From Capronia americana (Eukaryota; Ascomycota; Eurotiomycetes; Chaetothyriales; Herpotrichiellaceae): a DNA stretch of 64,000 nucleotides. The position numbers and the translations under genes are program-made. Shown here piece by piece: positions 1 to 10,756 of this stretch. Location of the stretch: assembly GCA_016110215.1 (NCBI GenBank), contig JADWQD010000022.1, forward strand, positions 1-64,000, written 5' to 3'. Position 1 is the first letter of the stretch, and each line of letters begins with the position of its first letter. The notes under the pieces are model-generated. The model was not told the origin of the DNA, ran no database searches, and saw only the letters and a program-made list of their open reading frames with translations.

Positions 1-77
1 CCTAACCCTAACCCTAACCCTAACCCTAACCCTAACCCTAACCCTAACCCTAACCCTAACCCTAACCCTAACCCTAA
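1..77. repeat. Telomere repeat array (CCCTAA)n, chromosome left end
   Basis: About 13 uninterrupted CCCTAA units start at base 1 and stop at base 77, where AT-rich sequence begins. This is the C-rich strand of the TTAGGG telomere repeat used by filamentous ascomycetes. Its position at the extreme left shows that the window starts at a true chromosome end rather than at an internal telomere-like repeat. Confidence 0.98.
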
Positions 78-2099
78 TAAAGATATAGATTTAAACTTTA
101 AGATTTCTTATAGTAATATCTTATAAATACTTAAAGATAGTATATACTTATTATTTATTAAGTCTTATTATAATTCTTATATTTCTTTAGGACTTATTTT
201 TTAAATTACTTTTAGTTTATTTTATTATACTTTATAAGCTTTTTATAATATTTTTTCTCTTCTTTTAATATAAAGTAAATAAATCTCTAAATATACTCCT
301 TATTATTTATTATTTAGTTATATTTATATAGCTCTTTAAACTCCTTAAAGAAGAAGGTTATATTTATTCTATTAAAGAATAGAAGATTATTACTTCTATT
401 TAAGCTCTAAAGTATTTCTTTTATTAATATTATTATAGAGAGAATAGATATTACTATTAATTTAAGTATTATATTAGACGTTACTAAAGATAATAATAAT
501 TATAATAGTATTATCTTTCTCTATTTATTTAAAGATATCTTATCTTCTTTAATTAGTTAATTAACTAAATAAATAAAGGAAATAAAATAAATATTTTTTC
601 TTTAGTAAGTAGTCTAAAATCTAGTTATTTTTAGGTTTTTATATATTTATATTTATATATAATATATAGAATTATTAATAGTTAATAATTTTAGTCTCTC
701 TTAATTATCTATAGTTAATTTCTAGTCTTTTTATTAATACATCTTTAGTAATCTTAGTTAAAGTAAATAGTTAATCTTCTTTACTAAATTTAGTTAAGGT
801 ACTATAGCTAGTTATCTTTAAGGTAGAGTATTAATATAGGGCCTTTCCTCTATTCCTAAGGCTAGAAAACTTTAGGGTTAATAGTATTCCCCTCTTCTTA
901 AGTACTAGTTATTAATCTTAAGTCTTTTTAGTTAGTTATTTAGTTATTAGTATTTACTCTATATAGTAATAGTAAATATATATAACTAGGACCTTTATTA
1001 AACACCCTAAGTAGCGGTTTCTATAAATAGTTAATATAGTTATAATCTATACCCTATATAGCGGGATAAACTTACTTAGCTAGTAATCTAAATAGCTCCC
1101 TATATAGCGGTCCTATATATATAGCTAGCTTTATCTAGTTAAGTAGTATTTAGTTAATAAATAGTTAATTAGTTAGTTCTATTAGTCTTTATTTAGTTAG
1201 TAAATAAGTAAGCTACTTTAATAGTTAAGCGTCCTTAGTTTAGTTTAGTTAATTTATATTATTATAATATTATAGGCTTTTTATTATATTATTTTAGTTA
1301 TTTAGTCTTATTAATTTAATTATTATTTTATTTAGTCGCTTTATTACTTATAAATATATTTATCTTAATATAGTTCTTAATATTCTAATAAATATTCTTA
1401 TTAAAGGCACTAATAAACTAAGGCGCGGCTTTAGAGCCGTTAAATAGAGGATTATATAGCGGTAAGTATTATCTTTAATCTAAAATATATAACTATATTT
1501 ATAATAAATAGTACTTTAGTTTAAATAATATATTACTTAAAGAAGAGGTCTCTTAAGATAGAAAACTTATTACTATATTACTTTAGTATTATATATATAT
1601 ATTAAATATAAGTAAGTTTACTAATAATATATACTAAAGATATAATAGTTAGTATTAAGGCTATAATTAATAAGAATATCTATATAATTTATATAGTTAT
1701 ATATAACTAATAAAAAATATAAAAACTTTATTATCTTTATTATACTATATATAGGCGGCCTTAGCTAATACTTCTTTAATTTCTTTATTTTTTTAATATA
1801 TTATTTTAACTAAATAGTTATATTAAGTAATTAAAGTATTAAACTTTTTTATAAAGAAAATTTTATTATAATTCTTTACTTCTTTCTTAATATATAAAGA
1901 GTACTTTATATAATTATTTAGTATAAAATATAGAGAATTAAAGTTTTAGTAAGAAATATATTAATTTATAATAAACTTTTAATAATTTAAAGATTTAATA
2001 TATTAAATAATAATATAGTAATAAAAAGTAAAAAAATAATTATTTTTAGAAATATAAAATTAAAATATAGTTAATAATAAAAAAAAGAAAGAAAATATA
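78..2099. other. RIP-degraded AT-rich subtelomeric DNA, no gene
   Basis: There is no open frame of useful length on either strand. CpA and TpG are almost absent (I see only isolated cases, such as near 740 and 1,001), while CpG, CpC and CpT persist, for example in short GC patches around 1,010-1,130 and 1,410-1,460. This is the pattern of RIP acting on CpA. The parent sequence is probably repetitive, because RIP acts on duplications, but I could not identify its family. Confidence 0.8.
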
Positions 2100-2371
2100 T
2101 AGTACTATATAAAGAAAAGTATATTTTATATATATTAAAATAGTAAATAAATAAAAAAGAAAAAAGTATTATAATTAGCCTCTTTAAAGGTTAAGAGTAT
2201 AAGCTATATAGAAAGATATAATAAGTTATATAATTAGAAACCGCTTAGTTTTAATTAATTAGATTTAATATACTTAATACTAAGTATAATAAAGCTAGAC
2301 TAAGTAGAAAACTAAATAAATACTTAAAAGATTAGAGTTACTTAAAGCGCTAGGAAATTAAGTATACTAAG
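2100..2371 (+). mobile_element. Relic of a family-2-like retrotransposon 3' end and LTR fragment
   Basis: Bases about 2,120-2,185 align with 16,392-16,460, the 3' end of the family 2 element. The alignment covers a shared stretch around 2,129-2,148, a purine tract just before 2,167, and an LTR-like start TATTATAA at 2,167. The purine tract is entirely A and G, mostly A, as G-to-A RIP would produce. Beyond about 20 nt into the LTR the similarity fades, so this is a diverged or related family. The fragment ends where the family 1 LTR begins at 2,372. Confidence 0.5.
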
Positions 2372-2735
2372 TATAACGGTACTATATACTAATAGGATAA
2401 AGATAGGGCTAACGCTATATAAAGATATAGATTACTTAATATAAAGAGACTAAACTAGAGAGAGAAGAAAAATATCTAAAAGGGATAGTTACGCCTAGCC
2501 TTAGATAAAGATATACCTCCACTAAGGGTTTTAGTATATATATATATCACTAAGGATTCTAGTTATATATAGCTAATTATATATAGTTATATAACTTATA
2601 TAAATATATTACCTAATTAGGATAAGGCTTAGTAAAGCCTAATTCCTAATCTAGTAACTATCGCTATAATAACCTTCCTCTATACCTATACTAGTCTAGC
2701 TACTCTATATACTAGGCTCACCTCGTTCTATAATA
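2372..2735 (-). repeat. Family 1 LTR copy A (3' LTR of the minus-strand element)
   Basis: This copy is 364 nt long. It starts TATAACGG and ends CTATAATA in plus-strand reading, the RIP-altered forms expected of a TG...CA LTR. It matches 8,155-8,518 and 8,611-8,974 along the whole length, with differences that are almost all transitions. A pyrimidine run directly after it (2,738-2,750) is the polypurine tract seen from the other strand and marks this copy as the 3' LTR. Confidence 0.88.
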
Positions 2736-5184
2736 TTACCCTCCCCTCTAAGAAAGTCTAACCTTAAGCTTTATCGTTATTAGTATAGTCTAGCGCGTCT
2801 TTATTATTCTCCTAATAGCGAATCTACTCTTATAACCGTTTTAGGGGGCCTAGTTATTAAGGGTAACTATTATAATAGTCTTAAATCTTATATAGTATAT
2901 TCTTAAAGTTAAAGACTAAGTACTACTCTAGATTCTTATCCTAGCCTAGTCACTAAACCTAATATTATAACCTATCGCGATACTTCTATATAGCTAAGAC
3001 TTCCTTAACTTCCTATTTATTTTTATTATTTACCTTAATTAGCGGCGGAGAATTATTAACCTATCCTAAAAGGGGGTCTTCTATAGCCTTATATAAATAG
3101 TCTAGGGAGAGGACCGAATAGATCTTTATTAAATTCGGTAGGTCTAGCTTAAAAGAGTTATCGACCTTCTCTAGTATCCGGAAAGAGCTAGCTATCTAGT
3201 GCGCTAATTTTTAGCTTAGTTAATCTATTCTCTAATTCTTAGTAAACACCTATACTAAGTCTCCTTCTATAAAATTAACTTTCCGGCGATACTTATCGGC
3301 TTATTATTATTACTACACTTATATATTTAATATAGTAGTATAAGCGGATTACTAGGCGTCTTATATCCTCTCTATATACTTTTAGGCTTCTTCTTAGCTA
3401 AGTCTTTCCTATACTATAGCCGGCTCACCTAGCTAGTTCTAATTAAAAGATATATAAGGCTTATACCCATTTTTAAAATAGAAAGGGCTTATCTTAATTA
3501 AATTATATAGTAGTAGTACTTATATAAAGTCTATAATTAAAAGAAGATTAAACTAGTTATCTTAATAATAGTTAATAAATAAATAAAGTTATTAATTTAG
3601 ATACTAGTTTATAATCTCTATTTAGCCGTTTATCTAAAGGTAGAATATAATAAATAGTTTTAACTTTATACTTAAAATATAATAGAACTCTATCTAGAAT
3701 ATTAAAATAAATTATAGTCCTTAATTAGATATAATAATATCTAGGGGTTTATAGTTATAGTATATATATATAATAAATAGTTATACTATATCCTTTATAG
3801 TTATAGTTTTTAAATATAATAAAGAGTATATCCGTTTTTCTAGGCGGTCTATAATTACTAAGATATTATTAAAACCCTTTATATCCTTTAGGAATAACTT
3901 AAAGTCTATAGAGATATATTACTAAGGTTAATTAGAGACGAGTAGTAACTTTAGTATACCCGGAGATAAATCTCGCGGGACGGTTATATAATAATAGATA
4001 TAGTAATTTTAAATAAATTAAGCGATATTCTAAGGGAGGTTTAGCTAATAGTATTAAGTCTATAATAGTTCCGTAATTTTATTATAACCTAAGTACACTA
4101 TTAATATCTAGTTATAAACTTCTTTAATTAGCTTTATATATAAGTAATCTATATTAGGGACTACTAGTTAACCTTAGTATAGTAATAGTCCCTATAATAG
4201 TTCCTATAGGGCCTACTAATCTCGCGTCTTCTAGCGTTCTTCCTCTAGGGTCTCGCTCTACTTATTAACTTATAAGATCTAGTCTACTAGAAGTAACGGC
4301 TCTATATCTAATAAGACTAGCTATAATTCCTAATAGATCCGAGGATCTAATATTTTAGAGCCTAGTATAACTTATATTCTCTTATTCCGTATAGCTTCTT
4401 TCTAACCTTCTTATTCTTACTTACACCGGGTTAAAGTATCCGCTTTCTTATTTTAGCGACCTAGTCGGAACGCGATCTAAAAGTAGTACTAGGAGAGCGA
4501 TATTACTTAGCGGGCTTAACGAGCTATTAATTACCGCTTAGTTATAAAGTATTATAAAGCCTAATAATTAATAAAAACTTAGAACTAGTCTATAACGCTC
4601 TAAAGTTCTAGTCGCTAATACTCTAAGGCGCTTATAATAGTAAGTATCTCCTTATTATAGATATTATAGTTATATTCTATAGAGGCTATAGTCTTTAAGT
4701 AGTAAGCGATAAGGTACTAGCGGCTATTAATAGGATCTAGCTATAATAGAACCGCTACTAATACTCTATTAGAGGCGTTAGTCTCTATTATAATTTATCG
4801 CTCCGGGTAGAAGTAACTAAGGACGAGAGCTATTAATAGTCGCGACTTTAGTTCTTTAAACGCCTTCTAATAGTCTTTATTAAATAGAAAGAGGTAGTCT
4901 TTCTTAGTTAGCTATATTAAAGGTTTTATAATTTAGCTATATTAGTAAATAAATATATAATAGTAGTTATAAAAATCTAGGAATAACTAAACGCCCTTTA
5001 CTATAGTAGAAACTTACTAATTCTTAATAATCTAAATCTTTATTAAGTCTACTTTAATACCTTTTATAGAGATTATAAATCCTAAATATTAAGTCTCTTT
5101 AACGCTAAACTCACTTTTCTTAATATTAACTTATAGTCCGGCCTTCTATAGACGCTCTAGGACCTTCTTAACTTATTTAGCGTA

Positions 5185-5575
5185 TTCTAGTTTATTCTTA
5201 AAATAGATTAAAATATTATTAAGGTAGACCGCGATAAAATTATTTAAGAAATTAAATAGAATATTATTTATATAACGCTAGTAGGTCGTAAGCCTATTAG
5301 TTAGTCTAAATAATAATACTTTATACTTATAGGCGTTATAGTAAGTCTAAAATATTATTAGTTCTTTAGAGTTAGGATATATTTAGATATAGTAAAAAGC
5401 CTACTATATATTAAACTTTATAAAGATATAAGCCCTTTAAAGGTATACTAAGGTTTTATTAATTAAAGATAGCGGATAATAATCTTTTTTAATTATAAAG
5501 TTTAACTTTTAGTAATTAATATAGAAATATAGCCCTCTATTAGGTTTTTCTATAAATAATATAAGAGAGGTGAAT
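5185..5575 (-). pseudogene. Reverse transcriptase remnant of family 1 element
   Basis: The minus strand at 5,245-5,185 reads FIAVYLNNILIYF, the catalytic box of gypsy RT with both aspartates changed to Asn. GAC/GAT to AAC/AAT is a G-to-A change typical of RIP. About 300 nt upstream on the same strand (about 5,575-5,510) the KP...G...DYR...LN block of gypsy RTs is still recognisable, broken by a stop. The frame cannot be read through and no functional product is possible. Confidence 0.8.
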
Positions 5576-6893
5576 AGGGCCTAGCTAGGTTTAATAAAAC
5601 CTTTTAGGAGGTTCTCTTCTAGGTATTTCTTAATAAGGAGTAATTCCGGTGTACTTTTCTAATAGAGGGGGCTATATCCTAGGGCGCTTTCCCCTTCTAA
5701 CTAAATCTTATAGTTATATAGATATAAAGAGGGGAGGATATCCGATTTAGCCTTTAAAAATATATCCTTAAATTTAGTATATTCCTTTAGAAGTAGATAC
5801 TTAATTAGTTATTTATTTATTTCCTTAGTCGGGGCCTATAGTTAGTCTTTAATAACCTAATTTATTTTATAAAGGCTTATACTATAGGCGGTATTCTTCA
5901 CTCTCTTAAGGTTCCGATAAAAGCCTACTACTCTAATTATAGTAATATCTATAGCGGCTATACTCTAGGGGGATAGTAATACTTTTATATAGTTATAGTT
6001 ATATTTATTCCGCGGAGATACTTTTATATCGCTATCCTCACTTAGTTCTTTAGTAACGGTTAATACTAGTTTATACTATATAATATATATTTACTATTAG
6101 ACTTCCCGCTTATATATATAGAGGGTTATAGTCTAGAGACTAAATCTAGCGGGATTTATCTTTAGTTATCTAGCCGGATCTAGTTTAGAGGGCGATACTT
6201 AGTATTATAGGGTTTAGGGTTAGGCCTTCCGCCCGTCGGCTTATTATTTATCTTCTATAGTAAATATTTAATTATATTTCTCTATATCTTCTTAGTATTA
6301 GGAAAGAATAGCTATAACCTAGAGGTTCTTTTAAGGGATAGTAATTTCTTTTATAAAGGTTAATTTATTCTAGTAATCTTAGAGCTAGAGTAAGCGTTAG
6401 TTATATATATTTAACTAAATATTAAACTAGTTAAACTATTTTTTATTTAAAATTATATTATAGCTCCTAAGGTCTAAAACTAATATAGGAATACCTCTCT
6501 AGCGCCTCCCGTTAATTTCTAAGTATATAGTTAGGACTTCTAAGACGGGTTTTCCTAGCTAGTCGTTATAGTCTTTTATAATATAGGGGTTTAGTAAGTA
6601 AGTAGTTATAATATTTAAGAATTAGATTAGGTCTTAAATAAGCTTAGTATTAATAAAAATAAATTTATTTACTCTAGAGTTAGCTAAGGTAAAAGTTTAA
6701 ATTATATATCTATTAAATAATAACTTATATAGTATAGTAAAGTACTTTCCGCTTAATAGCTAACTTAGATTAATAGAAGTTATATTAATATTATATTTCC
6801 CTAAGGAGGAGACTTCCCCTAGGGCTATTCTTTTCTCTATTTATTCTTTATATCTTCTTCTACCTTAATAGCCTTATTCTCCGCCTTTATAGG

Positions 6894-6935
6894 GTAGTCG
6901 CGAGAGATATATTCTAGTTATTAGTATATAAAATA
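6894..6935 (-). pseudogene. Gag CCHC zinc-knuckle remnant of family 1 element
   Basis: The minus strand reads a CX2CX4HX4C-spaced motif in which the Cys and His codons have become Tyr (TGC to TAC, CAT to TAT) and two intervening codons are stops. The trailing residues ISRDYPIKA fit a retroviral-type Gag knuckle. It lies on the 5' side of the RT remnant in the minus-strand direction, as expected for gag before pol. Confidence 0.65.
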
Positions 6936-8154
6936 GGCGCTAGCTCTACTTAAGGCTAGCTTTATCACGTTATTATAGTAAGGTTAGATTTATAGAAGTT
7001 AGCTATCTTCTTTATTTATATCCAATAAAGGTATAGATATAGTATAAGTATTTAGAATAGAGGGGAGGGCAGCTTAGGTATCTATTATAGAGATATAATT
7101 AGGCGCTTATCTAGCTTTAATCTAATTAGTATATTCTTAGAGGCGATAAAGTCCTTAGTTAAGTACTTAGTAACGGTTAGTAACGTCTTAATAAGTTATA
7201 AGCGTCTTAAATACCGGTAAAACTATAGTCTAGAGGCCGACGGTAAGCTTATTATAAAGGTCGAGATATAGGTCTTTAATAGGGATCTTTATAATACTAA
7301 TAAGGTAAAGGAACTTTATATAGAATTTAGGAAAGGTCTAATCCTTCTTTATTACTAGTTATTAGTATTCTTATTAAGCGTTTAAGGTTTTATATAGATT
7401 AATATAGATATTATCTAGAAAGGCTAGTATTTCTATAGCGGTTATAAATAGGTTAGTAATATTAGAACTATAATAAGCCTATAGGAAAGTTTATACTTCT
7501 TCCTTAGTTTAGCTAAAGATATATACTATCTTAGTACGCTCGCCTTAGTTAGTATTTATATCGAGTTTATTAAGGATCTAGGTCTTCTAGCTTTTATAGC
7601 TAGGTTTAGCCTTACTATTAGAGAGCTGGTCGGGGTCCGGAAGATTAAAAGGCTTATATTATACTAGGTCTAGTCCTAGAGTCGAGTTTCGGTTTTATTT
7701 AAGATAGTTAATAATAGCTTATTTCTATAAAATCTAGGTATTAAGATCGATAATCTATTCCTTTTAGTTAATAATCTAGATTTAGTAGTCTTAAATAGTA
7801 CCTTCCTAATCTGTAATAGTATTTCATCCCTAAGCTATTACTTTTAGGAGAGTCTATTTAGGTATCGCCTTAATATTTATAATAGTCTTATATCTTAGTA
7901 ATTACTATAGTTATAGGGCTAAGTCTATATCGCCGGCTATATATAAGTCGCGTCGATTTATATTAGTTAGTTCGGTTTCTATATTCTATTCAGTAGTTAG
8001 TAAGATAGTATAGTTATCGGCCTTAAGTTTATTTAATTTAGTTAGTTATACTATAATTAGTATATTTAGTCTATAATAGTATAGTTATCGGCTTTAGTTA
8101 TAGTAAGATATTATAATTCCTTCTTAGGATAGTTAAGAGGTGAGTTTAGTTTAA

Positions 8155-8518
8155 TATAATAGTATATTATACTAATAGAATAAAGATAGAGTAAATACTA
8201 TATAAAGGTATAGATTACTTAATATAAAGAGACTAAACTAGAGAGAGAAGGAAAATATCTAAAAGGGACGGTCGCGCCTAGCCTTAAATAAAGATATACC
8301 TCTACTAAGGGTTTTAGTATACGCGCGCACCGCTAAGGATCCTAGTTATATATAGCTAATTATATATAGCCGTGTAACTTATATAGGTATATTACCTAAT
8401 TAGGATAAGGCTTAGTAAAACCTGATTCCTAATCTAGTAACTATCGCTATAATAGCCTTTCTCTATATCTATACTAGTTTAGCTACTCTATATACTAGGT
8501 ATATCTTATTCCGTAATA
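8155..8518 (-). repeat. Family 1 LTR copy B (5' LTR)
   Basis: The LTR is 364 nt and collinear with copy A. It is the least mutated family 1 LTR here, with a GCGCGCACCG stretch near 8,322-8,331 and several surviving CpA/TpG sites. In the minus-strand direction it precedes the leader and gag, so it is the 5' LTR of the element. Confidence 0.85.
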
Positions 8519-8610
8519 TATTTAGTTTATAATAATATAGTTATTAGCTTTAATTATAATAAGATATTATAATTCCTTTTTAAGATAATTAAGGGGTAAG
8601 TTTAGTTTAA

Positions 8611-8974
8611 TATAGCGGTATATTATATTAATAGAATAAAGATAAAGTAAATACTATATAAAGATATAGATTACTTAATATAAAGAGACTAAACTAAAAA
8701 GAGAAGAAAAATATTTAAAAGAAATAATTATACTTAGCCTTAAATAAAGATATATTTTTACTAAGAGTTCTAATATATATATATATTACTAAGGATTCTA
8801 ATTATATATAGCTAATTATATATAACTATATAACTTATATAAATATATTATTTAATTAAAATAAGGCTTAGTAAAACTTAATTCCTAATCTAGTAACTAT
8901 TACTATAATAGTCTTTCTCTATATTTATACTAGTTTAGCTACTCTATATACTAAATATATCTTATTCTATAATA
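8611..8974 (-). repeat. Family 1 LTR copy C (extra, tandem)
   Basis: This is a third full 364-nt LTR in the same orientation as A and B, preceded by a second copy of the 92-nt leader. CpA and TpG are essentially gone. The flank after it reads ACTAA (8,975-8,979), which does not match the flank left of copy A (CTAAG, 2,367-2,371) closely enough to call a target duplication. Confidence 0.83.
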
Positions 8975-9158
8975 ACTAATCTATTAAAGATATTAAAAAG
9001 GTAATAACTTTATTAGGCTACTATATTACTTTATAATATTATATAGTATTTCTATAACTAGTAATAAATAGAGAAAGACTAAGAGAGTATAATAAAAGGG
9101 GTTTTTATATTATTATTACTTAAAAAGAGTTTATCTTTAAGCCGCGCGTAGAGAATAA
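8975..9158. other. AT-rich RIP-degraded spacer
   Basis: This short stretch lies between LTR copy C and the inverted family 1 fragment. It has no open frame and no match that I recognise, apart from a small CpG-rich patch near 9,141-9,150. Confidence 0.5.
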
Positions 9159-9412
9159 AGAGAATAATAAAAATATATTAAACTATATTAATAATAATAA
9201 AGTTTAAGAATAAGCTTCCTTAAAGAGGAGAATAATATTATAAAATAAGATATACTTAGTATATAAAGTAGCTAAATTAGTATAAATATAAAGAAAGATT
9301 ATTATAGTAATAACTATTAAATTAGAAATTAAGTTTTATTAAGCCTTATCTTAATTAAATAATATATTTATATAAGTTATATAAATATATATAATTAACT
9401 ATATATAACTAA
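9159..9412 (+). mobile_element. Inverted family 1 fragment: 3' internal end plus left half of LTR copy D
   Basis: Bases 9,159-9,235 align without gaps to the reverse complement of 2,736-2,812, with nearly all differences being transitions, and include a purine tract at 9,222-9,235. The next 177 nt (9,236-9,412) are the left half of a reverse-oriented family 1 LTR. The copy is therefore plus-strand, truncated on its left, and its 3' LTR is interrupted by the family 2 element at 9,413. The other half of the LTR is at 16,862-17,048. Confidence 0.8.
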
Positions 9413-9828
9413 TATTATAACTTAACTTTTAAGATAGCCTCCTTTAAGTATATATTATAGAAGATTACTTAAGGAAGTTATATAGTATTATATAGTAAGG
9501 AGCTTTACTTAGCTTTACTTAGAGGTTATATAACTAAGTAGTATAGAGTACCGCGCTTAAAGATACTTAGTATACTTAATAGTAAGTATACTAAGTATAT
9601 TAAGTACTAATATAGTATATATATAAGCTAATAGCCTATCTCTAAATACTTTCTATAGTTAATCTTAGTTATACTTTAACCTTTATCTTTAGAATAAAGA
9701 AGTATTATTTTACTATTATATTATTATAAGTAACTATATATTTTTATCTTTAGCTAGTATCTATACTACTCCCTAGTAAGAGAAACTCTTAAAGTATAGA
9801 CTTACCTTATATAGAGCGATTTATAATA
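9413..9828 (+). repeat. Family 2 5' LTR
   Basis: This 416-nt repeat starts TATTATAACTTAAC and ends TTATAATA. It matches 16,441-16,856 along its full length. CpA and TpG are almost completely missing, whereas the 3' partner retains many, so this copy has been hit harder by RIP. Confidence 0.92.
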
Positions 9829-10714
9829 TATTAACTACTTATCTTAATAAGTAATATAAATAGCTAGTAGTATCTAACTAATATTACTTAAGACTAATAA
9901 TCTAAATATAGAAAGCCTTAGGAACTTATTAACTACTAGCTTAGTATAGATTAATAAAGATATTAATAATAGGAAGGATACCCTTAAAGTAGACCTATAC
10001 TATAGAGACTATAATAAGCTTAATACCTTCTTAATTTAGCTTAAACTAGTATTTAAATTTAATTTAATTAAGTTTAATATAGGAGCTAGTAAGGTTATAT
10101 ATATAGTAATATACTTTAAAGAATTAGTGTTTATATAGTTTAAGCTAACTATAAAAGGCTATATAAATAATAATACTTTAGATATAAAAACTATAGTATA
10201 CTTTAAATACTTTATTAAGTTTAAAAACTATATCTAAAAAGTATTTAGGACTATTAATAATAAATAAATAGTAGCTTAAGTAATCTATACCCTTAAGTAA
10301 AGAGGGTTAACGGCGGTATTTTACTTTAAGTTTAACTAGATTATAAAGAAGTTAAATTAAGAGGATAAGGATATATTTACTTAAATCTTTTATAATAGAC
10401 TTAAGAAATAAGTTTAATAAGAGATAATAAATCTACTAATTAACTATAAGAGAATAGTAAATAAGGCTATTAAGATTAATAATAGGCTATATAAGCTAAG
10501 ATTAGAGCGGAATAGGCGCTATAATCTAGTTAAGTATATCTATAGAGGATACTAGTTCTAAGGGCGGTAGAACTATAGTAAGCTAATAGACCTAGACCTT
10601 ATATACTATAGTAGGCTATTTAGGCTAAGAGGTAGCTATACTAAAGGATAAGGTAGCTACTATAGTTAAGGTTAAAAGAATAAGTAATAAACTTAATAAG
10701 GAAAGGTAAGGCTA

Positions 10715-10756
10715 TACTATACTTATAGAAAACCTAAATATTACGTAAAAGATTAT
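10715..10756 (+). pseudogene. Gag CCHC zinc-knuckle remnant of family 2 element
   Basis: In one plus frame the residues YYTYRKPKYYVKDY occupy the exact spacing of a CX2CX4HX4C knuckle, with each Cys and the His replaced by Tyr. TGY to TAY and CAY to TAY are the changes RIP makes. The position, about 0.9 kb after the 5' LTR, fits gag. Confidence 0.72.

Larger units (their letters stand above)
2372..8518 (-). mobile_element. Family 1 Ty3/gypsy LTR retrotransposon, RIP-inactivated, minus strand
   Basis: The element is bounded by two direct 364-nt LTRs (2,372-2,735 and 8,155-8,518). On the minus strand the order is 5' LTR, leader, Gag zinc knuckle (6,935-6,894), reverse transcriptase (about 5,575-5,185), then a polypurine tract next to the left LTR (read on the plus strand as a pyrimidine run at 2,738-2,750). 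RT before the 3' end with a CCHC-type Gag places it in Ty3/gypsy. All frames are full of stops created by C-to-T and G-to-A changes. The flanks (2,367-2,371 and after 8,518 or 8,974) show no clear target-site duplication. Confidence 0.85.
8063..8974. repeat. Tandem duplication of a 456-nt unit (92-nt leader plus 364-nt LTR)
   Basis: Bases 8,063-8,518 and 8,519-8,974 are two head-to-tail copies of the same unit. Each has 92 nt of element leader followed by a complete family 1 LTR. The offset is 456 nt for both the leader start and the LTR start. The second copy is more strongly RIP-mutated: the first keeps CpA/TpG sites such as those near 8,327, 8,383 and 8,423, which are lost in the second. 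Confidence 0.8.

Noticed and set aside
2367..8979. Target-site duplication of the family 1 element
   Set aside because: The left flank CTAAG and right flank ACTAA do not match even allowing for RIP transitions, so no duplication is claimed.
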